A DNA stretch of 64,000 bases from Ecdyonurus torrentis (GCA_949318235.1 OX439134.1:15838091-15902090), one strand, 5' to 3'. Counted from the stretch's first letter, positions 25,141 through 39,869 are shown. Notes: generated by a model from the sequence alone, not told the origin. Program-made: numbers and translations.

Positions 25141-25715
25141 AATTGTTTATTTTTATGAAATATGAATTTAAAATATGAAAACATTTATTATGGGATATTT
25201 TGTATCTATTGTTGTTTACAGGATTGTCATATTATGTTATAAGAAAAGGCATAATTATATAAATTGTAAAATTAGATATATTTTCTTTATTTGATATCCT
25301 TTCGCAACGCTAATGCACTGCATATATATATATTTTGATGGCAAATACTTTCGTGTGTTTTAGAGGGCTAATTTTAAATGTAATCAAACAGATGCGTTTC
25401 GACTTGAGAATTATATTATGTTTGTTTTTTCACACAAACATTCAGCTATGTGCTGTTTATTTTTCTTGCTTATTTGATATTTTATATAATAATACTCTAT
25501 TTTATTTTTTTCTGTGTAAAACCATTATTTGATTATTCCTGAAAATTAATTTTTACATCTGATAGGTATATCTTTTTTATGTGTGTTTGTTTTATTATTT
25601 TTATTTTCTATTTATTTTTATTTATTTATTTTTTATTATATATTATTATTATTTTATTTTTTTCATTTTGCCTATGGGCGCCGTCAAAATTGAAATTCGG
25701 TGCTATCTGTTCCCT

Positions 25716-25845
25716 ATAAGATAGTTTCATTCATGTTAAAGTCAACGTCATAAGTGAGTACTAACTATAACATTGGCCGGTATAGTAATTAGCCAGAAGA
25801 GCATCGAAAAGCACTCAGAATGACGTCATGCGTACACACCCTATA
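25716..25845. mobile_element. MITE family H, copy 1 (internally deleted)
   Basis: Left end ATAGTTTCATTCATGTTAAA, right end GACGTCATGCGTACACACC followed by CTATA. TGACGTCA at 25821. It is shorter than H2 by loss of the middle. Confidence 0.65.
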
Positions 25846-26330
25846 AAATGCCAATAGTCGGCCCATGATCCATGATATAAGGAGTCGGCCTTATACTATA
25901 TTATATTAATTAATTTTTGCAGCAAAAAAAAAAAAAAAAAAAAAAAATGCATATGGCACGAGGTGCGTGACACGACTGTCACGATATCGCAAAATCGACA
26001 AAACTGACATATTTTTTTGCATATATTATAATTTATAACAATAACAATAAAGAACAATATAATATTATGCAAAATATTAATAATCCTTCGTATAAAAGGC
26101 TGACTAAAAAAAGGTTCGAAAAATAAATAACACAATTTAATATATTGGATATTGTTATATTTATTTTTGTTAATTAGTATTTTTTCTTTTGATATAATTA
26201 AGTGTTAATTTGGTAAAATTTAAGTATTACAATTATGTACTACATTTTAAACTTTAATTAATTAATTTTTTTCCCTATACGATGCAATTTTTCATGGTTA
26301 ATAATATTTTATTAATTGCCTATGCAATCT

Positions 26331-27606
<1,276 letters not shown>

Positions 27607-27651
27607 CAAAAATACCTAGTTTGGGTCGATTTCTATATATTTCTACAATTT

Positions 27652-27673
27652 TCTATATATATATATAGATATA

Positions 27674-27756
<83 letters not shown>

Positions 27757-27776
27757 TATATATATATATATATATA
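27652..27776. repeat. TA microsatellite with interruptions
   Basis: About 60 TA units broken by TATTTATA and TAAATAA. Confidence 0.95.
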
Positions 27777-28131
27777 TCATAAGTGCATTTATGTTGCACA
27801 TAAATGCATGCAAATATTGCCCCGTGGGCAAAAGCCAATTTCAATATTATTATATTGCATATAATTTTATTAATATTATTTTTAATGTAAGATATTATAT
27901 GCAATCAATTTGCACTTAAAAATATTGCTTCAAAAAGTAGCCAGTACTTTATCATTTATACACTACTTCATAAATTATTCTGTCAACATAAATTATTCTT
28001 TTATTATTAGGAAGTGATAACCGACAGATAAGACCTAGGCCTTGGTTGGATTTCTGTATATGAGTGATATAATATAATAAAATTAAAAAAAAAAAAATCT
28101 CTAATCAGTATAATAAACTATGAAACGTAAC

Positions 28132-28619
28132 ATCGACAATGAGGAAGGTGAATTGATTTTTTTTTTTTTTTTCAGTTTATGATATTTTTGGAAAGAGCTT
28201 GAAAAATATTTTAAGGTGGTATTTTTTCTTAGGACGATTGGAGCATGCGAATTATTATTATTTTTTTTTTTTTGAAAATCGGCCTAGAAAGTCTGTGACG
28301 TCATCAGTCCATTTTTTTCTCGGCAAATACTAATCGTTCGAGGTTCAGTAACCAGTTTAATGAAATCAGCTTGTCCTCAGAATTAAAAAAAAAAAAAAAC
28401 TGGCTACTGAACCTACTATACGGTCAATACTTTCCGAAATAAATGCCCGATTGATGACATCACAGGCTTTTTAGGTCGATTTTCAAAAATTAATTAAAAA
28501 TACTTCCCATGCTTCAATTGTTCTAAGAAAAAATAAGGCCTCAAAATTTTTTAACGCTCTTTTCAAAAGTGCCATAAAAATTGGGGGTTAAAAAGAATTC
28601 ACCTTCCTCATTAGCGATA
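28132..28619. mobile_element. Palindromic element L
   Basis: Arms of about 230 bp from ATGAGGAAGGTGAATT to its complement. TGACGTCA at 28296 in the left arm; the right arm has TGACATCA. Long T and A runs interrupt it. Confidence 0.7.
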
Positions 28620-29142
28620 TATTTTTATATAATGTAAATTTTAAAAATATATGGGAAGCATAATGCAGTACTAATTTTTATATTTTTAATTAATGCTATA
28701 TATGTGATATGTATTTTAAAGATATTTCCTTGACTATAATATTATTAATTTCCATACATATAACTAAAATTAAAAAAAATTCTAAAAATAAAATTTATAT
28801 ATCGTTATTTTAACATAAAAAATGGTGTTATTTCAAGTATTGAAGAAGAAACTATAACTAAACTAAAGTTAAATGGGATAATATTATGTATAAATGATAC
28901 AAAATATGAATTTATATTTGGAAGTGCACTGTTGCATTATAACAACAACAAAAAGAGTAAGAAAAGAAATTATATAGGAGATTGAAAATAAAAACTTTAT
29001 TTTTTATAAAAAATTAATAATGGTAATCACTAATTCTAAAAACATAATTATTAATTGTGAACTGAACCTATGGAATAGGCAGTTTTTTCTTCTTTTTTTC
29101 TTGTTTTTTTTAGTGAATAAAGGAACTCGGACATAATAAAAT

Positions 29143-29460
29143 TATAGGATCTATGCATTCATGTTAAAGTTGACGCCATGTTGGATAACTCAATAACATG
29201 GGTGGCATATAGGAAATAAAATCATTTTGCCAGTTTTAAACCACTATGCAATATTTTTGAGAGCATTGATGCTGTAAATATGTTGAATTAGTATCTCAAG
29301 TATGTGAGAAAAATAACAATAACAAAAAATTAACCTATTTCCCGAAGAAAATTAGCTTAAATGAAGTTTGTCCTATGCTGCATGATCGAGCAATGTTATG
29401 TACTACTCCAGTATGGCCTCAAAGCGCATTAAATATGACGTCATCCGCATACACCCTATA
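29143..29460. mobile_element. MITE family H, copy 3
   Basis: Left TATAGGATCTATGCATTCAT, right CATACACCCTATA, TGACGTCA at 29436. Divergent from H2. Confidence 0.62.
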
Positions 29461-29607
29461 GGAGCTGTGACACAATTCAAATTTTTGAGTTAAATGGGAT
29501 ATGAGCTTAAAAAAATCGAGGCTGATTTCATTTTTTTTTTTTTTTTTTCAATAATGGGTTTCTGCAAATATGATAATAAAAAAAATCATCATCATCATCT
29601 GACACAA

Positions 29608-29961
29608 TTAAAGCCATAGACCACATAAAACAATATGTGCTTTTTAATGAATAAACACGAAATGGGATCTTCAAAACTGATAACTATTTTTAGCAGATTG
29701 ATAATGTAGCCCCTCGAGAGAGCGTGAAAAAACTGTAAAGTATGCAAATTGCGTGAAAATTCATGTTTATGACGTCAGAAACATGCAAAAATTAGTATGA
29801 AAAAGTTGTGCGGGTTGCATAAATTGAATTTTCTTATCACTGCTACGGGGCGATACAGTTGGGTTTTGACTTTTGAGACAAACTAAAGTTATTTATGTAA
29901 GTCCCATCAAGTGTTTTGTAATATATAAATGCTTATGTTTTTCTCTGGTCTATTCCTTTAA
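29608..29961. mobile_element. MITE family C, copy 2
   Basis: Same ends and interior as C1, TGACGTCA at 29770. It lies just downstream of the Ly6-like gene. Confidence 0.83.
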
Positions 29962-30071
29962 GCTGTATAATTAAAATGATATAAAATTTTGATATAATAA
30001 TAAAATAGATGAATAAAATATAAAGATAGATGGACTTCTAAACTCTCCCCTTTAAAAAGTATTTTTAATTA

Positions 30072-30298
30072 TTATACATAGTTTTTAATAAAGACGAAAG
30101 CTGGTAGAAGTAATAGTGTAAAAGTGACACTAAGATGACGGGCAGAATTACATATGTCTCCAACACAAGTTTTACATGAGTACATGGTACTTCCATGTGG
30201 TAATATGTTTTGATCACTTTTGAGAGCGTCGCAAGTTTGTTTTTCAGTGGCGTGTGGAGAACAACCACGGAATACGATGTAATCCCCGCTATGATCAT
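30072..30298 (-). CDS. Ly6-like protein, last exon
   Basis: 75 codons plus TAA at 30072-30074. It holds cysteines 6-10 with the family end CVGDICN and the hydrophobic GPI-type tail. The preceding intron contains palindromic element M and a TA microsatellite. Confidence 0.85.
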
Positions 30299-30391
30299 CT
30301 GAAATTATATAAATATTGATACATTTTAATATAACACATAATATATAGTAAATAATAAACGGAAAACACACATACACACACATATTTATTA

Positions 30392-30432
<41 letters not shown>

Positions 30433-31602
30433 TACTGTATGAGTGTATGGTAAAGGACCCAGTTTTCGGCAGCCTACTTTAACATGTTTTTGCCCCAGAA
30501 AAATGCAATTCCGAGAGCTGATGATTTTTTGTGTCATACATATAAATCTCCCCTACCTCCTTGATTTTTTTCTAAGCTCAGATGTGGACGGTTTTCCCAC
30601 AAAAAAATAAAGTGTTGAAAACTGGGGGTCTGCCGAAAACTGGCCCCTTTACCATACTGTATATATATTACCATCCATTATTATTTTATACTGTGATTAT
30701 AATATAATATTTACCCTTGACAGTTGCTTTATAGCAAAGTTGCTTATTTCCCTTTGCTCCTGATCCTGATCCTGCTCCTGCTTGACCACCTTGACCACCG
30801 TACCCTGAGCTTGACCCAGCTCCAGCATTAGCACCAGATTGATGTTGTCCAAGAACAGTAGGGCAATCAGCAACTAAATTTTCAGCTTGACTAGCATCGA
30901 ATTTTGGGTTATCTCCGCAAGCATGATTGGAAGTAGAATCACAATGGTAGCAATGTTGAGTGACACCTGAAGAATTTTTATCTCAATTATAAATTATGAC
31001 TATTTAATTATACATGCAAAAACTGTTTCATCTTAAACTTTTTTTTTTTAAGAAACAAAATATAATGTTAAATATATATAAAAATACATCACATAAAATT
31101 TTTGTAGTTTTTTTTTAAAGTATATCGCTCATAGTGTTTTATAATATTATTTTAATATAGCCTATAGTTTTGAATATATAATAAAATAAAATAATAATTT
31201 TTAAATTTATTAAGTTTACCAACAATAATTTATTTTATAGCAATAAGGAGTATATATATAATTTATCTTAAAAATTGTTTATTTTATGGGATTTCAAATC
31301 ATATTAAAAAAAAGAAGCTATATGTAACAGTTTTATCATTCACTGCAACGGGCATATAAGTAACGATCACGTATAGAAAAATTATGATATTTTATATAAT
31401 TATATAATCTTATGCTTCGGTTAATAAGTTTATATCACGGCGAGCTTCCCATCTGGGAAATATATTTTACCCCACGTTGAAACAAATTATACAAAATTAA
31501 TTAATAAAACATTTTTATACAAAATGTGATTAATATCGATGAAAACTTACCAGAATGTACGAGCGAAGAAATCACAAATAAAAATGGCACCAATGACTTC
31601 AT
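30072..31602 (-). CDS. Secreted GPI-type Ly6/uPAR domain protein with a glycine-rich insert
   Basis: Three exons (31551-31602, 30715-30966, 30072-30298), with phase 1 at both junctions, giving 176 residues. Residues 1-17 are a signal peptide (MKSLVPFLFVISSLVHS). The mature part has ten cysteines in Ly6 order: CYHC, C, C, then LCYKATV, RGC, C, SCKTCVGDICN. The C-terminus (LSVTFTLLLLPAFVF) is a GPI-attachment type hydrophobic tail, so the protein is probably tethered to the outer cell surface. Between the fourth and fifth cysteines lies an insert of about 40 residues of Gly, Ser, Ala and Gln, unusual for a three-finger fold. It resembles the insect quiver/boudin-type Ly6 families in layout, but I cannot assign it to one, and its ligand is unknown. 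Confidence 0.85.
30393..30429. repeat. TA microsatellite in Ly6 intron
   Basis: About 18 TA units. Confidence 0.9.
30445..30656. mobile_element. Palindromic element M in a Ly6 intron
   Basis: TATGGTAAAGGACCCAGTTT and complement at the other end, TA at both edges, as in mariner-type MITEs. Confidence 0.65.
30715..30966 (-). CDS. Ly6-like protein, second coding exon
   Basis: 252 nt. It holds cysteines 1-5 and the whole low-complexity insert. The insert DNA contains imperfect GGATCA/GGAGCA repeats that could expand or contract. Confidence 0.85.
31551..31602 (-). CDS. Ly6-like protein, first coding exon (signal peptide)
   Basis: Start codon at 31600-31602; encodes only the signal peptide. Donor CTG|GTAAGT. 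The exon probably begins at 31609 after a tatatag acceptor, leaving seven untranslated bases. Confidence 0.85.
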
Positions 31603-32597
31603 TTTGAATCTATATAAAAAAAGTAAATAATTTATATAAAATAAAAATAACAAATTTTATAATACATCGATTATCTATAATTATGCGGAGCACGCACAAC
31701 ACCAATTATAAATGTACGCTTGTATCTTTTAATTTAGGACCATTTCTATGTATTATATTCTATCTCCAAAAATATATAGTGCAATAATTTACAATGTAAA
31801 TTTTACATATGGAGTTCCACCGAGAGAAAAACAAATTTCAACTATAGAAGAAAATAAATTACAAGTTCTAAAAAAAAAAACTAAAAAAAAAAGTTTTCTA
31901 AAATAAAAATTACATTTTTTTTTTTAATTAGAAACATATTATGCAAGTTTATGTTCAGGGCTTGAAAAGAGAGTGATTTTTAAAATTTCTTTTTAATTTC
32001 ATAGACAAGAATAGTTGCGTTTATAATACTCTCTATATTTAGCCGCACTTAATGAGCATGAGCACCATGCGTATTTAAATTTTCATATCAACAAAAATTA
32101 CAGCGACAATAAGCAATAAATGGGTTTTATATTATAGAAACTTTAAATTTATCAGGTTTTTAAGAAGGCATAATTACTTTCATTCAATTCCAAAATTGCA
32201 AAATTTATAATATTTTTTATATAAATGGAGTATATTACGTAATTTATTTCATTTGTGATTATTGAAAAAAAAAATTAATTAATCCAAAACATTAAAGTTT
32301 ATTACAAGACAAGAAAAAGTAGTTTTTTTTTTTTTTTTAATTGTTATTTCTTTTAAAATTTAAAAAACGATTTTAACATTATATATTAAGCACAGGGATA
32401 TTTTGCACATATTACTTTTGAATTTTCATTCGTAACTTTAAAAAAGTTAGTTAAAAATTCTTTAAAAAAAAAAAAGAAAAAATTCTAAATTGATAAAAAT
32501 TTGTCTTTTTTCAGAAAGTAGTAATATTTTAACTATTTTATTAAGACCTAACTTATGCACTAGAATTTTAGGATATTTAATATAATATTTATATTAC

Positions 32598-32686
32598 CTT
32601 TAAGCTTGCCTGCCAGTCAAGTTATCACGAAGAACAAAGCTAGAATGTGATAATTAAATTTCTATCTAGGAATGAACTATACTTAA
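32598..32686 (-). other. Probable noncoding first exon of the Ly6-like gene
   Basis: A GC-richer stretch on the minus strand ends with AAAG|GTAATA at 32598/32597, and a consensus TATATAAA lies upstream at 32714-32721. An acceptor (tatatag) lies just before the start codon at 31610-31612. Together these suggest a short untranslated exon and an intron of about 1 kb. The 5' limit is placed about 30 bases from the TATA box and is only an estimate. Confidence 0.45.
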
Positions 32687-32713
32687 TAAAAAAAGCGTTA
32701 TATAGGAAGTGGT

Positions 32714-32721
32714 TTTATATA
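32714..32721 (-). promoter_or_regulatory. TATA box candidate for the Ly6-like gene
   Basis: Minus strand reads TATATAAAACC, a canonical TATA element, 110-120 bases upstream of a good splice donor. Supported by position only; such motifs are frequent in AT-rich DNA. Confidence 0.4.
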
Positions 32722-33491
32722 CTCATGCGGTTAATAAGTGACACGAATAATAAGTAAGCGACATTTTGACCGTCTAATCGGAAGAGTGAAAAACAAAAAC
32801 ATAGGAAATAAACACCTAACAAAATAACACCCATAATATCACATGCTAGTTATGCGTTATGATCTATGAAACAATAAATAAATATTTGGTAGAAAATAAT
32901 TATAGGCAATACAAATTAATCACAAAAAAATGTCGGCAACATTTATTCAACACAGAATTTTCTTTACTATTTTAATAATAATTATTATATATATCATAAC
33001 AAATAATTATAATATATAGTATATTAAAGCCTATAATGCTAGCATAATGATTTATGTTCTTTTTAAGTGGCAACATGCATATGCCATATAGAGTGCATAA
33101 ATGCAGCATAAATTGCATTCATGTATAGGTATAGCAAATTATTTTATTTTAATGCGAGGAAACATTAATCAATTACATATTTTAACATATTTTTTGAAAC
33201 TTTATTCTGAAATATTTAAGTTTTTTTTTCCTTTTTATATTTATTATATATTTTTCAAAGTATAATTTTTAAAGATTATTTATGACATTACTATTATATG
33301 CACTGTTTTATTTAATTTATTATTCACTTATATTATTTCTAATTTATTTATTTAATTATATATTCTTTGCTTATTTATTTACGTCTTTTTATTGGGCAAA
33401 ATTACACCTTTCAATGTAACCCAACCGTTTAACAGTACTATATACAGCGAGTTACAGATACTTATTACAAATAATTATATTCATTTATATA

Positions 33492-33836
33492 TTAAAGCCA
33501 TAGATGGACCACATAAAAAAACATGTGCTTTTTAATGAATAAACACGGAATAAGACCTTCAAAACTATTAACAATTTTTACCATAATGTAAATGTAGCCC
33601 CACGAAGGCCTAAAAATATTGTAATGTATGCAATTTACGTGACTATTCATGTTTATGACGTCAGAAACATGCAAAAATTAGTATGAAAATGTTGTGCGGG
33701 TTGCGTAAATTGAAATTTCTGATCACTGCTACGGCGTTACGGTTGGTTTTTGAGACAAACTAAAGTTATTTATGTAAGTCCCATCAAGTGATTTGTGATA
33801 TCAATGCTTATGTTTTTCTCTGGTCTATTCCTTTAA
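33492..33836. mobile_element. MITE family C, copy 3
   Basis: TTAA-bounded copy with TGACGTCA at 33656 and the shared CAAAAATTAGTATGAAAA block. Confidence 0.83.
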
Positions 33837-34697
33837 ATTATGATTATAAACTGCTGTGACAAGAAAACGATGTTCAAAAGTTGTCAGAGGGATCGAGGTA
33901 CCATATAATTAGCCGAGTGTACTAGAATATCAAAATAAAAATAAATTGTTATTATATATATAGTGTTTTATTATATTATAAATTGTAGTACTATAAGTAC
34001 TAAAAGTGATTATTGAAATATATATATATTTTAAGCATGCAATGCCAAAAAAAAAAAAAAAAAAAAAAAAAAATTAAAAAAAAAAAATAATAAACAAATA
34101 AATAATAAAAAATGTATGTGCATTGTCGAATATAGTATTGTTTATCATTTAACAAACGTATTTTTTTAAGACAAAATCTGATGCATAAGAAAATGTTTGT
34201 TATTTCCGTAAGTTTCTTAGTAGCAGCGTTGGTTAACCAACATAATTTCCTTTTGCTTTTGTTTCTTACACAAACGAACGACGCACCTTTTCCTGTGATG
34301 CATGATAATGACCGTTTCATATTACAACATTTAAAACAAAACGTAAAACGACTTTGATAAGCTGGAATTGAATTAATTCACTAATCATTTAATTATAATT
34401 AAAGAAATTATAAGGAAGTAACTTATATTACAATCAAATTTCCCAGTGACAATCCAGATAATATAATAATATACAAGAATTACTTAATGAATAATATTAT
34501 TAATTATTATTCTATCATCCCATCATTTGATGTCAGTTCAAAATAATAAACTGAATGTATCCATAATAGCTATAATTAAATAAATAATTAGATAAAAATT
34601 AATTAACTAACTAATTAATAAAAGTAATTACAATTATATATTCATTTATTTGTCGTATACTTTTTTATTGCGCAGCAAAGTTTTATTGAATTGTACG

Positions 34698-34986
34698 TAT
34701 AGGGTGGTTACATTTGCATATAAATAAGTCGACGCCATATGTGAGTATGAAATATGGGGCGGTGTATAAAAAAAATGACCCATTTTAGAATGGAGATGGA
34801 ATTAGAGGTTTTCAAAAGTATGCGAAAAAAATAATAATGATAATAACAAAAACAAAAAGAAAAAAACTAATTTTTCAAAGAAAATATAGCCATTTAAAAT
34901 CCACGTTTTTCCTATATAACTGAGCAATATTATTCATTACTCCAGTATGGCGTCAAAGCGCATTTAGTATGCATACTCCCTGTAGG
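34698..34986. mobile_element. MITE family H, copy 4
   Basis: Left end TATAGGGTGGTTACATTTGC; right end eroded. The octamer near the right end is lost. Confidence 0.6.
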
Positions 34987-35394
34987 TAGATATGAACTAT
35001 GTGAATTCGATTTTGTTATAAAGAAAACAGTTATAGTTATTATTTATTAAAAATGACGATTTTTAAACAGCGTTATAATATAATGTTTCGCTGGAAATGT
35101 CTTATTTCAATAACCCACTCATAATTTTGCAACCATGCATTTTATTAATATCCTTTTAGAAGATTTTAATGATAGCACAAATAAATTAATCAATTGCAAA
35201 AAAAAAAAAAAAAAAAAAAAAAAAAGTGTATATAAATAATATGAGTACTGCAAATTTAAAAACGCAGAACTATTTTAAAATATGTGCTTCCATGTTTCTA
35301 GTACAAAAAAATATATATTTTTAAAAAAATGAAGACTATTATTTTGCATCCCTTTAAAACTGCAATAATGTTGCTAATTTTTATTTTTGTGTAA

Positions 35395-35591
35395 CTTGGA
35401 GGGCAGTTCTGTAATGAACAGATCAAGGGCTTTCCAATGACGTCCAAATTATTAGGATTTGCGTCCAAAAGTTTTAAAGGTCACAAAAACATTTTTTTTT
35501 TTTTTTGGCTTCGGATTTTTTTGTCAAGAAACCCACACATTTGCACAATTTTAGAAAGCCCTTGAACTGCTGATTACAGAACTGCCTTTAA
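35395..35591. mobile_element. Palindromic element O
   Basis: Arms GGCAGTTCTGTAATGAAC and AAGGGCTTTC with complements. The right end is CTGCCTTTAA, the same TTAAAGG terminus as families A-C; the left end is eroded. Confidence 0.6.
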
Positions 35592-38500
35592 ATCTTATTT
35601 ATAAAAATCTAATTTCGGAAATTTTTGAAAAATTTAAGTTGGGCATGTTTTCATACTAATTTGGGTCCTTAGATTACGAATCTGAGGTCCTTTTTTTGTT
35701 TTAAATGTAAACCCTTAATTAACAGTTTATCGTACTGTAAAGTTTACGTATCCTGCAAGGCTCTACACCCGTAATACACTTATGCACGAAAAGTTGCCTG
35801 TCTTACAGGGGCTAACGAAAATTATTTCGTTTGAATTCAATGCTAATAAATGTTAAATAATAGCCTATTATTTATATTTAATTAATACAGTATATGAATA
35901 TTAGACTAATATTAATTTTTTTCTAATTAACTAGTCTTTTATTTATCAGTATTAATATTTCATTTCTATTCTATTTAAGAGGTTTTTAAAGTAAAAACAT
36001 GTTAAATGTTGAGTTCTTAATTTATATTTATTTTACAACAAAAGCAATCAGCAAAATGACAATAATAATTATTCTAACACAAAATAATAATTTGGCTGCA
36101 TAAACAAATATTATGATATCCTATAGATATAATTTATTTATAGTATTATGAAAAGAGCTGCACAAACCATAAAAAACATTATTATAGTGCTGCACATAAC
36201 ATGGACAGTATTTTAGTTTTTCATAAAAAAAAATGTATTTTTTTTTTTCAATTTGATAGAGGCAACTCATATAATATGAAATATAATGAGCCTATACATT
36301 TTTTTAAAAAAAATGCATTATTATTTTAACGTTAAATCAAAACATAAATTTATGTCAAAAGTTTTAATTGTTGCAAATATAAGGCTTGTTTTGTTAAACC
36401 CTGTTTTCTTGTTCCCAGCACAATCCCAGCTATTTATTTATTTTGTGCTTTTGAGCACAAATTAATGCAGGGTTTTACAAAACTTAGTGATTTTATGAGA
36501 TACAGTATAAAAAAAGGCTCCAGAGGATGGAAGTGATGTTACATAGTTACTTTAATGTAAACTGTCATTGTTGTTGTGATTAAATGTGACATCAGAACCG
36601 CTAGTAGCATTGCTGGGTGGTAAACATCACTTTACAACAATAATAATAAAAATCACAAATTTCAAATATGCATATTTTGTAAAATACTTTGATCATTAAA
36701 AAAAAAAGTATTTTTTGTTAGATTCTTAGCATAATGATGCTATAGATCCTGTAACAATTACACAAAATTAAAAATAAATTTTTTATATTTTATCTCACAA
36801 ACTTGCTATTATAATTTTAAATATATGATTTAATGATTGATCACAAAAAATTATAATAAATATTTAAAAAAAAAAGTGTGAAAAATAGCAATGAAAAAAA
36901 ATTCTATACATACACTATTGCAAAATTTAAACAGAAAATCACAATACATATTATATAATATATTTTTTTTACATTTAGAACTTCTCCAAAATACTATAAA
37001 GCACAGATTTAAAAAAGCTTGTAAGATGACCAACAGGAATAGTTTTATTTATTATTATTATTTTTTTTTTTACAAGAGAAAAAAAAAGTCTAAAACAAGA
37101 CTGTTTGTAATTCTATTACATTAATTGTTGTTATACATAATATTTTTATATGATATTATTACAGTACCTTTTCTATATTACCAAATTGAATTCTTTAATT
37201 AAAAATTATCGTTCTCATTTTTTTTTTTTTTTAACTTCAGACTTTTTATCACTCGTTTAATAATATGATTTTTTTTTTCTTGTTATCGTCCCCGTCTGTT
37301 ACTGGTAACTAAATATTTTGTGTGTATTTTTTTTTTAATTGAATCTTCTATTTTAAGCAGCAAATTATTGGTTTGTATCATCAAAATTTTTAAATAATTC
37401 TTATCCAATTTTACTGTTAAAATAACTTCTATTAAAATTTTGTTTTCAATATTTATTGGGTATGGCAAGAATTTTATACTTTTTTTTTTTTTTTTTTTTT
37501 AGTTTGGCATGATATGGTCTAAAAAAAAGTGAGATTTTTTCTAGAACAATGCACTAAAAACAATAATTTCCTTTTTATATCAAGACATAAAGTAATTGCC
37601 TGCTAAAAATTGTGGTCTCAGAGCAATTTCAAATTTTTGAATAAAGACTATGATTTATTTTAACGTATATATGAGTTTATTTGAATACTTTTTTAAAACA
37701 GATTTTACTTACGAAAAAACATGTGTTGTTGTTGTAAAATAGAAGACTCACATTTTTATGATCTTAAATTATATTTACCAAGACTTTGGAGTTTTAAAGT
37801 GATAAGCATAGGATTTTTTTTTTATTTATATTTTATACACAATGTCTATGTCTTTTAATTATTATTTTTTTAACTACATTAGGGGGGGGGGGGGAAAGTA
37901 GGTGTCTATTAATTTCCAACATGAAAGCATACGTTTATTTATTTTCCCACTGTATAGATTGCATTTTGGAGTAAAGTATTTTTGCAAAATATTTACAATA
38001 AAAATCTCTCCTTATTTTTTTTTTTAACTTTATTTTACATTTTTCTTTTCTCATCTTTCCTCAAATAAATAATTAATAATTTATCAAAAATTATAACTTA
38101 GATGATATTAATTACCTATAGATTAGAGTTTTAATTACTATCAGGATATTATTAATTTAATTTCTGGCTGCCATTTTTCAATATTTTTGTGTATGTGTGT
38201 GTGTTTTTTTAATCAATATATATTTCATTCCACAAAAACCCCTTAGCATGTTAGTAATATTATAAAACAAATAATTCAATTAAATATACAAAATTTATAT
38301 AAATATAAAAATTTGATTAAAAATTTGATACAAATTTTTAATTAAAATTTTTTTAATATGAAATCTTTTTCACATTATTACACTTTTTTATTTAAAAATA
38401 ATAATAGAAAAATTAATTGGATCAAATAATATTTTAAAATAAAATACTTTTAAATTAATATATTATTATGTTGTTCATTAAATATTAGTAAATAATTTTT

Positions 38501-38607
38501 TTCAAAAAATTTATAATGAAGTTAGTAGCAAAATATTTCTATTTTATGACATTTTTAATGAAATAAGTCAGAATCAAAACTTAGAAATGTATATATTGTA
38601 TATCAAA

Positions 38608-38886
38608 GTTGTTGCAAAAAAAATGAGGTAACTCGTATTTTGTCAGGTGAAGCAAAATGTGTAAGTCGTTTTTTGTCACGCTAAGCAAAATGTGTATCTC
38701 GTTTTTTTGTAACGCGAAGCAATATGTGTAAGTCTAGCGCCATCTCCATTACGTTCAGGAACGACTTACACATTTTGCTTAGCTTGACAAAAAACGAGAT
38801 ACACATATTGCGTATTGTGACAAAAAACGACTTGCACATTTTGCTTCGCCTGACAAAATACGAGTTACCCATTTTTTTCGCAACAA
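38608..38886. mobile_element. Palindromic element P with tandem units in each arm
   Basis: Ends GTTGTTGC and complement. Each arm is made of about three units of about 40 bp (AAGCAAAATGTGTAAGTCG with TTTTTTGTCACGC), in opposite orientation, around a unique GC-richer centre (AGCGCCATCTCCATTACG). Confidence 0.78.
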
Positions 38887-39695
38887 CATCGATATACTCT
38901 ATTATATTGTAATAAAACAGACCATATGAAAACAGATTGGTGTTAAGGTAGACGTAAACAAAAATATACATTTTCTTAAATCTTTTTTTGAATAATTAAA
39001 TATTTTCTGTTAATAAGCTACAATAAAAATTACATCTTTTATTAATTACTGCATTCAACTGATTTTTTTTTTTTTTTTTTTTTTTTACTTCACATTTTAT
39101 TATACAACACTTTCCAAGTAACTTGCTTTAATTAATTAACTTTTTTCTTTCCTTTCATATACAGTACACAACTTAATAGAGTTAAACAACATAGATAAAA
39201 TTAGCCATTTGAATGCAACAAAAAGGGGGGAGGGAGGGATAATTCATAAATATACTAAAATATAACTTTTTTTTACTTCATTTAAAAGCTTACTTAAAAT
39301 TACTTGACAAGTATTTATTTTTATAGGGATATATTTTTTAAATCAGTAAGACTCTCTCTATATTAATACAGTATATTACAAGATTAGGACAAGATTTTCC
39401 ATTTAAAGTCCCCGCTGAAAATTTTTAAAATCACTTAGCTCCAGCTAACTCAAACAGGGGCTCAAACAAGAATTCAGCCTATGCATCCTAATCTTGTAAT
39501 AATCACCTCACTTTATTAAGCATTTTAATTAGTTAAACAACTGAAATTTCTTTTCGTCAATAATTAGCACGATACAAAAATAATTTACTGAGTTACGTTA
39601 AAAAAAACAAAAAAATGACGATATGAGATATTTTGCTATACAAACTTCATTATAACAAATATCTAACATGCAAGAGGATTATAATTTTGAGGGAA

Positions 39696-39869
39696 TCACC
39701 GCATTGTACTTGGACTTGGGGAGAGAGATGATGCCAAACTGCTGATGCCACTACCTGGTGTGGAACTCATCGTTGCCTTATCTACTTCTTCTTCTACTTG
39801 GTTAAATTTAAGTTCTTGTAATGTGTTGGCAAACTTGGACCATTCATCTAGACGAGGTTGAGCCAGGTG
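39696..39869 (-). CDS. Dic: Dynein IC last exon with stop
   Basis: 57 codons plus TGA at 39696-39698. It encodes [20 protein letters not shown], then a Ser/Thr/Pro-rich end ([15 protein letters not shown]) longer than in Drosophila, whose chain ends in QSDEV. Confidence 0.92.
   Translation of the reverse strand, partial: HLAQPRLDEWSKFANTLQELKFNQVEEEVDKATMSSTPGSGISSLASSLSPSPSTMR

Larger units (their letters stand above)
32722..39695. other. Intergenic region between the Ly6-like gene and dynein IC
   Basis: Contains C3, H4, O and P plus long A/T tracts. The open frames here are short and lack family motifs. AATAAA on the minus strand at 39313-39318 could be the dynein poly(A) signal. Confidence 0.55.

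Noticed and set aside
38681..38971. Repeat-containing open frame with MCKSFF units, considered as a small repeat protein
   Set aside because: It is a by-product of the tandem units in palindromic element P; the opposite strand is open for the same reason.
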